From NCBI RefSeq assembly GCF_009674665.1, contig NZ_WKJD01000021.1:363728-427727 (forward strand): 64,000 bases of DNA, given 5' to 3'. The position numbers and the translations under genes were made by a program. Shown in pieces: positions 27,702-37,212 of this stretch. The notes under the pieces were generated by a model. That model ran no database searches. It had not been told where the DNA came from and saw nothing but the letters and a program-made list of their open reading frames with translations. The DNA is from Agromyces kandeliae (GTDB lineage: Bacteria > Actinomycetota > Actinomycetes > Actinomycetales > Microbacteriaceae). Position 1 is the stretch's first letter. The number at the start of each line of letters is the position of its first letter.

Positions 27702-27773
27702 CTCCGCCACCAGGATTCGAACCTGGTCCTCACAGCTCCAAAGGCTGTCGTGCTGCCGTTACACCATGGCGGA
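27702..27773 (-). tRNA. tRNA-Gln (anticodon TTG)
   Basis: A 72-base cloverleaf on the minus strand. The acceptor stem is TCCGCCA with TGGCGGA plus discriminator G, the anticodon arm ACAGC-CTTTGGA-GCTGT gives anticodon TTG (reads CAA), and the T arm is CCAGG-TTCGAAT-CCTGG. CCA is not encoded. The discriminator base at 27702 is one base from the glmU ATG, so tRNA and glmU must be on one primary transcript or glmU must be initiated inside the tRNA gene. The 155 bases upstream (27774-27928) contain no gene; TTGACA around 27815 on this strand is a possible -35. Confidence 0.96.
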
Positions 27774-27928
27774 CCGCGCACGGAGCCGCCCCCGGGCGGC
27801 CCTCGGGCGCGGTGTCAAGTCTGCCATGCGACGTGCGCCCGGCGATGCGCGGCCGGCGCGCCGCCGACCGCTCGGCGGAGTCGCGGGTGCCGGCTCAGGC
27901 GGCGTCCGGTCGTCGGTGCGGAGGACGC

Positions 27929-28438
27929 TCAGGTCGTCAGCGCCTCGGCGATCCGGCCCGCCCATGCGCGGATCTCGTCCCAGTCCCTGAGGTCCTGGTA
28001 GTCCTCCGGGGTGTTCTGGAGCATCGCGCGTTCGACGAAGTTCCCGGGGTCCTGCGGCACGCGGCCGCCGAACACCACGTGCTCGCGGACGCCGAGCGCC
28101 TCGGCCTGCTCGATGACCTTGCGCGGCTCGAGCCACTTGTCGTCGTCGGGCGGCGCATCGGGCTTCGGCTCTCCGATCGGGCCGGAGCTGAAGACCCAGA
28201 ACGGCATCGTCGCGAGCCGCTCGCGTTCATGCGAGAGGAAGTGCCGAGCCTCGCGGCGCCAGCGGCCGGCGTAGGTCGCACTGCCGAGCACGACGGCGTC
28301 GAAGCCGTCGGCGGTCGCGCCCCCGGCCTCCGCCGCCTCGGCGGCGTGGCCCCGTGCGCGGAGTTCGCCGGCGATCGCCTCGGCGATCTCGGCGGTGGAC
28401 TGGTGCTTGGTCGCGTAGGCGACGAGGACGCGTGCCAT
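27929..28438 (-). CDS. Flavodoxin-domain protein
   Basis: 169 residues, single flavodoxin-like domain. The FMN phosphate loop is YATKHQSTAEIAEAIAGEL at 7-25, and the isoalloxazine-binding region is VVLGSATYAGRWRREARHFL near 51-70. It resembles the menaquinone-dependent protoporphyrinogen oxidase/HemG-like flavodoxins, but with no heme neighbour here only a redox role is safe. ATG 28438 has GGTGGAAG upstream; ATG 28450 is a weaker alternative. It is divergent from a MarR gene 93 bases away, which may regulate it. Confidence 0.85.
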   Translation of the reverse strand: MARVLVAYATKHQSTAEIAEAIAGELRARGHAAEAAEAGGATADGFDAVVLGSATYAGRWRREARHFLSHERERLATMPFWVFSSGPIGEPKPDAPPDDDKWLEPRKVIEQAEALGVREHVVFGGRVPQDPGNFVERAMLQNTPEDYQDLRDWDEIRAWAGRIAEALTT

Positions 28439-28531
28439 GTCTTCCACCATGCGACCGCGGGCGCGCGCGCCCGGGACCTTGGGCCCGCGGGCGTCGACGA
28501 GCCGGCGAGTCCGCGGTGGGATACTGGCGGC

Positions 28532-29032
28532 ATGACGACCGGGGACCAGGACGAGGTGGACCGGATCGTCGACGACTGGGAGCGCGAGCGCCCCGACCTC
28601 GACTTCGCGCCGCTGCAGGTGTTCTCACGGGTCGGGCGGCTCGCGAAGCTCCTCGATCGTGCCAGGAAGCAGGCGTTCGAGCGTTCCGAGCTCGAATCGT
28701 GGGAGTTCGACGTGCTCTCGGCGCTCCGCCGCGCGGGCGCGCCGTTCCGCCTGCCGCCGAAGGCGCTGCTCGCGCAGACGCTGGTCTCGAGCGGCACCAT
28801 GACGAACCGCATCGACCGGCTCGTCGCCCGCGGGCTCGTGACCCGGCAGACCGACCCGCACGACGGCCGCGGGATCCTCGTCGAGATGACCCCCGCGGGC
28901 GTGACCCGGGTCGACGCGGCGATCACGCGCCTCGTCGACGCCGAGGCCGAGCTGCTCGCGGGCCTGCCGCCCGCCGAGCAGCGGCGCCTGGCCGCGCTCC
29001 TCCGGAAGCTGTCGCTCGGCTTCGTGTCCTAG
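28532..29032 (+). CDS. MarR-family transcriptional regulator
   Basis: 166-residue winged-helix repressor. The DNA-binding core is WEFDVLSALRRAGAPFRLPP, LLAQTLVSSGTMTNRIDRLV and the wing VTRQTDPHDGRGILVEMTP (about 60-125), with N- and C-terminal dimerisation helices. MarR proteins respond to phenolics, oxidants or drugs; the ligand is unknown. GATACT (28520-28525) lies 6 bases before ATG 28532, a -10 at leaderless spacing. The divergent flavodoxin gene is the obvious candidate target, with self-regulation. Confidence 0.9.
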   Translation: MTTGDQDEVDRIVDDWERERPDLDFAPLQVFSRVGRLAKLLDRARKQAFERSELESWEFDVLSALRRAGAPFRLPPKALLAQTLVSSGTMTNRIDRLVARGLVTRQTDPHDGRGILVEMTPAGVTRVDAAITRLVDAEAELLAGLPPAEQRRLAALLRKLSLGFVS

Positions 29033-29037
29033 CCGAT

Positions 29038-29697
29038 TCAGCGGCGCAGCACCCGGCGGGCGAGCCAGTTGCCGACGTACTGCACGACCTGGACGAACAC
29101 GACGATGAGCAGCACCGCCGCCCAGGTCACGACCGGCTCGAACTGGCGGAATCCGTAGAGCTGCGCGAAGTAGCCGAGGCCGCCGCCGCCGATGAGGCCG
29201 GCCATGGCCGACATGTCGATCACCGCGATGACGATGAACGTGTAGCCGAGGATCAGCGGACCGAGCGCCTCGGGCACGACGACCGTGCGGAGGATCCGCC
29301 ACGGACCCGCGCCCATCGACCGCGCCGCCTCGATCACGCCCGGCCGCACCGTGAGCAGGTTCTGCTCGACGATGCGCCCGATCGCGAACGCGGCAGCGAG
29401 CGAGAGCGCGAAGATCGCGGCATCCGTGCCGATGCCCACGCCGATGACCGCGCGCGTGAGCGGCTGCACGGCGGCGATGAAGATGATGAAGGGGATCGGC
29501 CGGAAGAAGTTGATGACGACGTTGAGCACGTTGTTCACCACCGCGTTCGGCAGCAGGCCGCCACGGCGCGTGGCGTAGAGGCCCAGGCCGAGCAGGAACC
29601 CGCCAGCGCCGCCGAACAGCATCGTGAGCGCGACCATGTAGAGGGTCTCGCCCGCCGCGGCCCAGAACTCGGGGCCCAGTTCGAGGAGCCGGTCCAT
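29038..29697 (-). CDS. metI: Methionine ABC transporter permease MetI
   Basis: 219-residue membrane subunit of the D/L-methionine importer; five hydrophobic segments. The ABC permease EAA-type loop is VIEAARSMGAGPWRILRTVV near residues 122-141, contacting MetN. Family-specific NFFRPIPFIIFI and GLIGGGGLGYFAQLYGF are present. ATG 29697 overlaps the metN stop by one base, so it is translationally coupled. Its stop is 5 bases from the stop of the convergent marR gene, without visible terminator. Confidence 0.93.
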   Translation of the reverse strand: MDRLLELGPEFWAAAGETLYMVALTMLFGGAGGFLLGLGLYATRRGGLLPNAVVNNVLNVVINFFRPIPFIIFIAAVQPLTRAVIGVGIGTDAAIFALSLAAAFAIGRIVEQNLLTVRPGVIEAARSMGAGPWRILRTVVVPEALGPLILGYTFIVIAVIDMSAMAGLIGGGGLGYFAQLYGFRQFEPVVTWAAVLLIVVFVQVVQYVGNWLARRVLRR

Positions 29698-30725
29698 CAG
29701 CGCACCTCCGTGACATCGGTGTGCCGGGCGACCGCGGCGAGCGCGCGGTCGATCGCGGCCTCGTCGCCCCGCACGGCCAGCGTGAGGTGGCCGAAGGCGC
29801 GTCCGCGGATGTCGTTGATGCCGCCGTACACGAGCTCGAACTCGAGCCCGGCCTCGGCGAGGTCGAGGAAGACGCGCGCCTGCGACGCGTCGCCGTCGCG
29901 GAAGGAGCACGTGACGATGCGACCCTCGTGCCGCTCGCGGAGCACTGCGAGCTCGGCGGGCGAGGGCACGCCCTTGATCACCGTGCCGACGAACCGCTGC
30001 GACGACGGGTGCCGCGGGCTCGAGAACACGTCGAAGACGTCGCCGTGCTCGATGACCCGTCCCCGGTCCATCACGGCCACCTTCGTCGCGATCGAGTGGA
30101 TCACGTCCATCTCGTGCGTGATCACGATGATCGTCACGCCCTGCTCCTCGTTCACGCGCTTGAGGAGCGCGAGCACCTCCTGCGTCGTCTCGGGGTCGAG
30201 CGCGCTCGTCGCCTCGTCGGCGAGCAGGATGCGGGGGCGCGTCGCGAGCGCGCGGGCGATGCCGACGCGCTGCTTCTGACCGCCCGAGAGCTCGTCCGGG
30301 CGAGCACCCGCCTTGTCGGTCAGGCCGACGAATGCGAGCAGTTCGTCGACGCGCGCGCGGATGTCGGCCGTCCTCCATCCGGCGACCTTCAGCGGATACG
30401 CGACGTTGCCGCGCACGGTCTTCGCGTCGAAGAGCTCGAACTGCTGGAAGACCATGCCGATGCCGAGGCGGATGCCGCGGAGCTCGCGCTCCCGGAGCCC
30501 GGTGATCTCGCGGCCGTCGATCCGGATCGAGCCGCTCGTCGCGGGCTCGAGTGCGTTGACGAGGCGGACGAGCGTCGACTTGCCGGCACCCGAGTAGCCG
30601 ATGATGCCGTAGACGTCGCCGGCGTCGATCTCGAGCGAGACGTCGTCGACCGCGGTGACGAGCTCGGCCGTGCGGCCCGAAGCGGGATAGGACTTGCTGA
30701 CGTGCTCGAGGGTCACGAGCGCCAT
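29697..30725 (-). CDS. metN: Methionine ABC transporter ATP-binding protein MetN
   Basis: 342 residues. Walker A GYSGAGKST, Q-loop QQFELFDAKTV, signature LSGGQKQRVGIARAL, Walker B ILLADEATSALDPETT, and the switch histidine in VIIVITHEMDVI are all visible. Residues 250-342 form the C-terminal ACT/NIL-type methionine-sensing domain (trans-inhibition) characteristic of MetN. Middle gene of metQ>metN>metI. ATG 30725. Confidence 0.95.
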   Translation of the reverse strand: MALVTLEHVSKSYPASGRTAELVTAVDDVSLEIDAGDVYGIIGYSGAGKSTLVRLVNALEPATSGSIRIDGREITGLRERELRGIRLGIGMVFQQFELFDAKTVRGNVAYPLKVAGWRTADIRARVDELLAFVGLTDKAGARPDELSGGQKQRVGIARALATRPRILLADEATSALDPETTQEVLALLKRVNEEQGVTIIVITHEMDVIHSIATKVAVMDRGRVIEHGDVFDVFSSPRHPSSQRFVGTVIKGVPSPAELAVLRERHEGRIVTCSFRDGDASQARVFLDLAEAGLEFELVYGGINDIRGRAFGHLTLAVRGDEAAIDRALAAVARHTDVTEVR

Positions 30726-30816
30726 GCGATACCTCCTCCACGCACGCGCGTGCGGGTGGCGGCGCCCGATCGGGGCGCGCCACCCGTGCGCGTGCCGGGT
30801 CGTGTCGTGGTCGGGA

Positions 30817-31704
30817 TCAGCCCTGGGTGCGGGTGTCGTCCTCGACCGTGGCGAGCGAGGACTCGAGCTCGTCGACCGGGGTCGTGAGCGCGACCGCGGT
30901 GTCGCCGGAGGCCTCGAGCAGGCCCGCCTGCACCTCGGGGTCGGTCTGGAAGATCTCGACGAGCTTCAGGTACGTCTCGTCGTCGGCGTCCTCGGCGCGA
31001 GCGGCGAAGATGTTGACGTAGGGCAGCGCGGTGGGGTCGCTGGGGTCGTCCTGGGCGATCGCGTCGGCGAAGGTGAGGCCCGCGTCCTGCACGAAGTCGT
31101 TGTTGATGATCGCCGCGGCGACGTCGGGGAGGCTCGTGGGCGTGAGCGATGCCTCGAGCGGCGTGACCTCCACCTTGGAGTTCGCCTCGTCGATGTCGTC
31201 GACGGTCGAGAAGATCGACCCGCCGCCGTCGAGCTCGATGAGGCCGGCCGACTGGAGCACGAGGAGTGCGCGGGCCAGGTTCGAGGGGTCGTCGGGCACG
31301 GCGACGGTCTCGCCGGCCGGGATGGCGTCGACCGAATCGTACTTCAGCGAGTACAGGCCGAGCGGGTAGATCGCGGTCGCGCCGATCGGCGCGAGGTCGG
31401 CCTCGGCGGACACGTTGTAGTCGGCGAGGTACACGATGTGCTGGAACTGGTTGAGGTCGAGCTCGCCCTCAGTGAGCGCCGGGTTGGGCTGGGTGTAGTC
31501 GGCGAAGTCGACGAGCTCGATATCGATCCCGGCGTCGGCGGCGGCCTCCTCGAATGCGGGCCACTGCGGGTCGGACTTGCCGACCACGCCGATGCGGACG
31601 ACGTCGTCGCCCTCGGCGGCGCCGGCCGACGAGCAGGCCGCGAGGCCGACGACGAGCGGGGCTGCGGCGAGCGCGGCGATGAGCTTGGTGGTGGTGCTGG
31701 GCAT
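30817..31704 (-). CDS. metQ: Methionine ABC transporter substrate-binding lipoprotein MetQ
   Basis: 295-residue lipoprotein. The signal peptide ends in a lipobox LAAC (cysteine near residue 24; KLIAALAAAPLVVGLAACSS), so the mature protein is membrane-anchored outside. The NlpA/MetQ fold is shown by RIGVVGKSDPQWPAFEEAAA, ELVDFADYTQPNPALTEGEL, DLNQFQHIVYL and AIYPLGLYSLKY. ATG 31704. It heads the metQNI unit, with an unusual structured leader and an upstream palindrome (see separate entries). Confidence 0.94.
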   Translation of the reverse strand: MPSTTTKLIAALAAAPLVVGLAACSSAGAAEGDDVVRIGVVGKSDPQWPAFEEAAADAGIDIELVDFADYTQPNPALTEGELDLNQFQHIVYLADYNVSAEADLAPIGATAIYPLGLYSLKYDSVDAIPAGETVAVPDDPSNLARALLVLQSAGLIELDGGGSIFSTVDDIDEANSKVEVTPLEASLTPTSLPDVAAAIINNDFVQDAGLTFADAIAQDDPSDPTALPYVNIFAARAEDADDETYLKLVEIFQTDPEVQAGLLEASGDTAVALTTPVDELESSLATVEDDTRTQG

Positions 31705-31800
31705 GGCGGGGTTCCTCTTCCGATCGGCGCGCGCGTTCGGATGCTGGTGGCGGTGGTGCCTGGACATGACGAACCCCACCGCTGGTGGCGGTGGGGCCTC
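31705..31800 (-). promoter_or_regulatory. metQ leader with competing hairpins
   Basis: On the minus strand CCCCACCGC (31796-31788) and GCGGTGGGG (31782-31774) form a perfect 9-base stem with a 5-base loop. A second CCACCGC copy lies about 20 bases further downstream (31756-31750) and can pair with the same GCGGTGG. The leader therefore has two mutually exclusive stems, as in attenuators or riboswitch expression platforms. No SAM riboswitch core that I know is recognisable. Methionine-responsive control is an inference from the downstream genes. Confidence 0.45.
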
Positions 31801-31838
31801 GTTGCCGCGTTCGCGGGCGCACCTCAACGGTAGGCGAA

Positions 31839-31884
31839 GGATCTGCGCCCGATTGACCACATGGTCATCAGCGGTCACAGATCC
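31839..31884. repeat. Nested inverted repeat between metQ and ABC-F gene
   Basis: The outer arms GGATCTG (31839-31845) and CAGATCC (31878-31884) are complementary. Nested inside is the perfect palindrome TGACCACATGGTCA (31854-31867). It sits 8 bases past the ABC-F stop (minus strand) and upstream of metQ on the same strand. It could be the ABC-F terminator, an operator of metQNI, or both. The inner palindrome has the size of a dimeric-repressor site. Confidence 0.5.
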
Positions 31885-31891
31885 TGCGACG

Positions 31892-33778
<1,887 letters not shown>

Positions 33779-33863
33779 GTCGCGCTCAACCCTACTTCGC
33801 CGTGCCGGGGCGGCCCGCGCTCGGCCACGGGGCCGATGAACCGACGAGGCGTCACCCTGGCGT

Positions 33864-33921
33864 CGAGAAGATGCCATCTGCACCGGTCACCGCGCCCAAC
33901 GGTGCAGCTGCCATCCCTTCG
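33864..33921. repeat. Palindromic repeat copy A
   Basis: Inverted repeat with arms at 33864-33884 and 33901-33921 around a 16-base loop. The left arm core GATGCCATCTGCACC is identical to that in copy C (47489-47547) and differs by one base from the left arm of copy B (34978-35035). The right arm GGTGCAGCTGCCATCC is partly degenerate. It ends one base before the stop codon of the broken AbiEi/DUF559 gene. Confidence 0.8.
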
Positions 33922-33922
33922 T

Positions 33923-34908
33923 TCAGCCGCGATCCGTACCGCGCGCGTCGAGCCGCCGACGCACGCGGTCGGCGAACGCAGCCGAGTCGCGCAGCTCACC
34001 GTCCGCGCTGACGTCGTCCGCGGTCGCCTGGACGATCACCCAGCCCGCATCGGCCAGCCGCTCGATCCGGCGGATGTCACGACGCCACTGCGCAGGCGAC
34101 CGATGCAGGTCGCTCTGGTACTCGATCCCGACCCGACGATCGGGATACGCGAGGTCGATCATCGCGACGAGTTCGCCACGTCCGTCCAGAACCCGGTGAT
34201 TGGGGACCGGCTCGGGCAGGCCCGCCCTCACGAGGTCGAGCCGCAGCAGCGTCTCCCTGCGCGACAGTGCACCCCATCGTGCGGCGGCCAGGGCTCGACG
34301 GAGCGCGTCGATCCCCCGACGCCCGGGATGTGCCGCGAGGGCGGACTCGAGCTGGTCCCGGCCGCAGAGGGGTGCTCGTCCGTCGAACGGCTGTGATCCG
34401 GTGATCAGGTACTCCGCGGCCGCGACGAGGTCGTCGACACCGAGCGATGCGCCGAGCTGCATCCAGTGCTCGCCGGATCGACCACGCGCAACCCGCCATG
34501 GACGACGACCCGGACGGACTCGAACGAGATGACGTGCCCTTCGACGCCGGCGGCGCTCGGTCGCGCCGAGCCACGGGGCACCGCGACGTGCAGGAGCGGA
34601 CGCGCCGACGCGCCGTCGGCGACCGGTCCCGGGCGGGGGGACTCGGCGCTCCTCGGCACGGGGATGCCCCACAGCGCGGCGGCCGTTGCGTGACTGAACA
34701 CCTGCCGGCGAGGCATCCGCTTGGCGTAGGCCTCGGCGAGTTCGCGGATCGAGGGTTCCGCCCCGACGTGCCGGCGCACGCCATGGAACGTCCGCTCGAG
34801 GTCGGGTGCGGCGAGCCGGCGCCACCCCACGCCGTGGCGGTTCGCCTCGGCTCGGGTGAAGGACGGCACGGCGCTGAGGCGCCACGGAAGCCGATCGGAT
34901 CTGCTCAC
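33923..34908 (-). pseudogene. AbiEi/DUF559-type protein gene, frameshifted
   Basis: Two frames together make one familiar actinobacterial protein of about 325 residues. The N-terminal part (from GTG 34908; SRSDRLPWRLSAVPSFTRAE ... GLRVVDPAST) is the winged-helix AbiEi-like antitoxin half. The C-terminal part (WMQLGASLGVDDLVAAAEYL ... RRVGIEYQSDLHRSPAQWRR) is the DUF559/Vsr-like nuclease-fold half. The frames join if one base is restored near 34464-34468, giving VVDPASTWMQLGASLG. A one-base deletion, or a sequencing error, explains this. The gene lies between palindromes A and B, with copy A touching its stop. Codon use matches the neighbours. Confidence 0.75.
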
Positions 34909-34977
34909 GGACCCCAGCGTCCGGGGTCGCGCGACGGCGCGTTGCCGGCTGTCCACATTCCGCGGCCCGGGTTCGTT

Positions 34978-35035
34978 CGAGAGGATGTCATCTGCACCGC
35001 CCGCACTGCCGAGCGGTGCAGATGGCATCCTCTCG
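34978..35035. repeat. Palindromic repeat copy B
   Basis: Near-perfect inverted repeat: arms 34978-34998 and 35015-35035 differ from exact complementarity at one position (GATGTCATC against GATGGCATC). The 16-base loop is unrelated to those of copies A and C. The arm consensus is CGAGAGGATGCCATC followed by TGCACC. It lies 70 bases upstream of the start of the broken DUF559 gene and 160 bases past the ispE stop. Confidence 0.85.
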
Positions 35036-35067
35036 CTGGCGGCGCAGCACAGCGCGACCGGTCCGCG

Positions 35068-35136
35068 CCCGCGCGGCGGGTGCGAGCGTGCCCGCGCGGC
35101 GGGTGCGAGCGTGCCCGCGCGGCGGGTGCGAGCGTG
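35068..35136. repeat. Three tandem 23-base repeats downstream of ispE
   Basis: The unit begins CCCGCGCGGCGGGTGCGAGC and is repeated exactly at 35068, 35091 and 35114, with a partial fourth copy at 35137. It lies in the 288-base gap between the DUF559 pseudogene and ispE, next to palindrome B. It does not encode anything recognisable. The copy number may vary between strains. Confidence 0.8.
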
Positions 35137-35196
35137 CCCGTGCGGCGCGGGGCCGAGCCGGAGCGGCGCGGCCGGGCGCCGGAGGAGCAGCCGGCC

Positions 35197-36156
35197 TCAG
35201 AAGGGGAGCACGCGGGCGCCGTGCACCGGGCCGTGGACGTGCAGTGCCCTGAGGCCCGCCGCGGACAGCGCGACCTGGAGCTCGAGCGCGCCGTCGGCGT
35301 CGTCGACGAGGAACGCGACCGTCGGCCCCGAGCCGGACACGAGGCCCGCGAGGGCGCCGTTCTGCTCGCCGAGGTCGATCACCTGCGCCAGGCGCCCCGC
35401 GAGGCCGACCGCGGCCGACTGGAGGTCGTTGTGGAGCGCAGCCGCGAGCTGCCGCGGGTCACCCGCGCGGAGCGCCTGCAGCACCGCCGCGTCGACGGTC
35501 GGCGAGTCGAGCGCCGTGCGCGCGCCGTGGTGGCCGTCGCGCCACTCGGGGTCGAGGCCCGCGTCGCGTCGCCGGTCGAGCTCGCCGTAGACGGCCGGCG
35601 TGGAGAGCCCGAATTCGGCCGTGACGAGCACCCAGTGGAACGACCCGGTGGCCAGCGCCGGGCTCAGCCGGTCGCCGCGCCCCGTGCCGATCGCCGTGCC
35701 GCCCGTCAGCGCGAACGGCACGTCGGCGCCGAGCGACGCGGCGAGCGCGTGCAGCTCCTCCTTCGGCAGCGCGGTGCCCCACAGCGCGTCGCACGCGACG
35801 AGCGTGCCCGCGGCATCCGCCGACCCGCCGCCCATGCCGCCCGCGATCGGGACGTGCTTGTCGATCTCGAGGCGCACCCCGCCGGGCACGCCCGCATGGC
35901 GGGCGAGCAGCTTCGCGGCGCGGATCGCGAGGTTCGAGGCATCCGTCGGCAGGCCCGAGGTGTCGACCGAACCGCCGAACGCGACCGAGAACTCGTCGTC
36001 GGGCCAGGCGCGGACGTCCTCGTAGAGCGACACGGCCTGGTACGCGGTCGCGACGTCGTGGTAGCCGTCGTCGTCGAGCGCCCCGACCCGCATGAAGAGG
36101 TTGATCTTCCCGGGGGCTCGGACGTGCACTGCCGCGTCGGTCGCCGGGAACACCAT
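35197..36156 (-). CDS. ispE: 4-diphosphocytidyl-2-C-methyl-D-erythritol kinase
   Basis: Non-mevalonate isoprenoid pathway kinase; 319 residues, GHMP family. Visible: N-terminal [19 protein letters not shown] with the catalytic lysine, the ATP loop [17 protein letters not shown] (about 98-114), and the C-terminal [20 protein letters not shown]. Start ATG 36156. Last gene of metG>tatD>rsmA>ispE; the rsmA-ispE order is usual in actinobacteria. The 90-base gap to rsmA contains no obvious signal. Confidence 0.96.
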   Translation of the reverse strand: MVFPATDAAVHVRAPGKINLFMRVGALDDDGYHDVATAYQAVSLYEDVRAWPDDEFSVAFGGSVDTSGLPTDASNLAIRAAKLLARHAGVPGGVRLEIDKHVPIAGGMGGGSADAAGTLVACDALWGTALPKEELHALAASLGADVPFALTGGTAIGTGRGDRLSPALATGSFHWVLVTAEFGLSTPAVYGELDRRRDAGLDPEWRDGHHGARTALDSPTVDAAVLQALRAGDPRQLAAALHNDLQSAAVGLAGRLAQVIDLGEQNGALAGLVSGSGPTVAFLVDDADGALELQVALSAAGLRALHVHGPVHGARVLPF

Positions 36157-36245
36157 GGCACCACGCTAGCCGACGCGGGCGGGCCGATCGCGCAGCGCCG
36201 AGGCCCGGTCGTCGAGCGGTGACGGGTGCCGCGCGCTGCGCGCGC

Positions 36246-37145
36246 TCAGTCGACGGATGCCGCGGCCCGCGCGATCCGCAGGAAGTCCTCGACGGTCAAC
36301 TGCTCGCCGCGCGCCTGCGGGTCGACGCCCGCACGCTCGAGCACGGCGCTCGCCGTCGCGGCGGAACCGCCGAGCACGCCGGACAGCGACTGGCGGAGCA
36401 TCTTGCGCCGCTGCTGGAACGCGGAATCGACGATCGCGAAGACGACCGCCCGTTCCTCCTCGGTGCCGGGCGGATCGCCGGGGGCGTCGCCGCGCTCGAA
36501 CCCGACGAGCACGGAATCGACGTTCGGCACCGGCCAGAACACCATCCGGGACACCTGGCCCGCCGTGCGCCAGTCGCCGTACCAGCTCGCCTTGACGCTC
36601 GGTCCGCCGTAGACCTTCGACCCGGGCTCGGCGGCGAGCCGATGGCCGACCTCGGCCTGCACCATGACGATGCCGGAGGTGAGCGACGGGAAGTGCTCGA
36701 GCAGGTGCAGCAGCACCGGCACGGAGACGTTGTACGGGAGGTTCGCGACGAGCCGCGTGGGCTCGCCCGGCAGGTCGGTCACGCGCAACGCGTCCTCGCG
36801 GAGGACCGTGAGCGAGGTGCCCGGCTGCATGACGCTGACCGTGTGCGGGAGCTGGGCCGCGAGGCGGGCGTCGATCTCGACCGCGATCACCCTGGCTCCG
36901 GCCTCGAGGAGTCCGAGCGTGAGCGACCCGAGGCCGGGACCGATCTCGAGCACGGTCTCGCCGCGCTGCACCCCGGCGGTCTGCACGATGCGGCGGACCG
37001 TGTTGGCGTCGTGCACGAAGTTCTGGCCGAGCTTCTTCGTCGGGGTGACGTCGAGCAGTTCGGCGAGGTCGCGGATCTCGGCCGGTCCGAGCAGGCGCGG
37101 CGTGACGACGCGGCCGCCGTCGGCCTCGTGTCGATGCGCGTTCAC
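36246..37145 (-). CDS. rsmA: 16S rRNA (adenine(1518)-N(6)/adenine(1519)-N(6))-dimethyltransferase
   Basis: Dimethylates two adjacent adenines in the 16S helix 45 loop during ribosome assembly; loss gives kasugamycin resistance. 299 residues. Visible: [18 protein letters not shown], the SAM motif [16 protein letters not shown], acidic [10 protein letters not shown], and the catalytic [15 protein letters not shown]. Start GTG 37145 ([10 protein letters not shown]); a second GTG a few codons later is possible. It lies 67 bases after tatD. Confidence 0.95.
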   Translation of the reverse strand: MNAHRHEADGGRVVTPRLLGPAEIRDLAELLDVTPTKKLGQNFVHDANTVRRIVQTAGVQRGETVLEIGPGLGSLTLGLLEAGARVIAVEIDARLAAQLPHTVSVMQPGTSLTVLREDALRVTDLPGEPTRLVANLPYNVSVPVLLHLLEHFPSLTSGIVMVQAEVGHRLAAEPGSKVYGGPSVKASWYGDWRTAGQVSRMVFWPVPNVDSVLVGFERGDAPGDPPGTEEERAVVFAIVDSAFQQRRKMLRQSLSGVLGGSAATASAVLERAGVDPQARGEQLTVEDFLRIARAAASVD

Positions 37146-37212
37146 GCCCTGCTCCCCCGCACCCTCACGATGCTCCGCCAGCCGGCGACTCCCGCGCGCG
37201 CGGCGCGCCGGA

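Noticed and set aside
31722..31766. A short leader peptide M-S-R-H-H-R-H-Q upstream of metQ
   Set aside because: In frame with metQ and His-rich, but no ribosome site is convincing and histidine makes no sense for methionine import. Kept only as a possibility inside the leader finding.
31705..31891. A SAM riboswitch in front of metQNI
   Set aside because: I looked for the conserved kink-turn and GGTCAAGAG-type cores of SAM-I/IV and found none. The hairpins present do not match.
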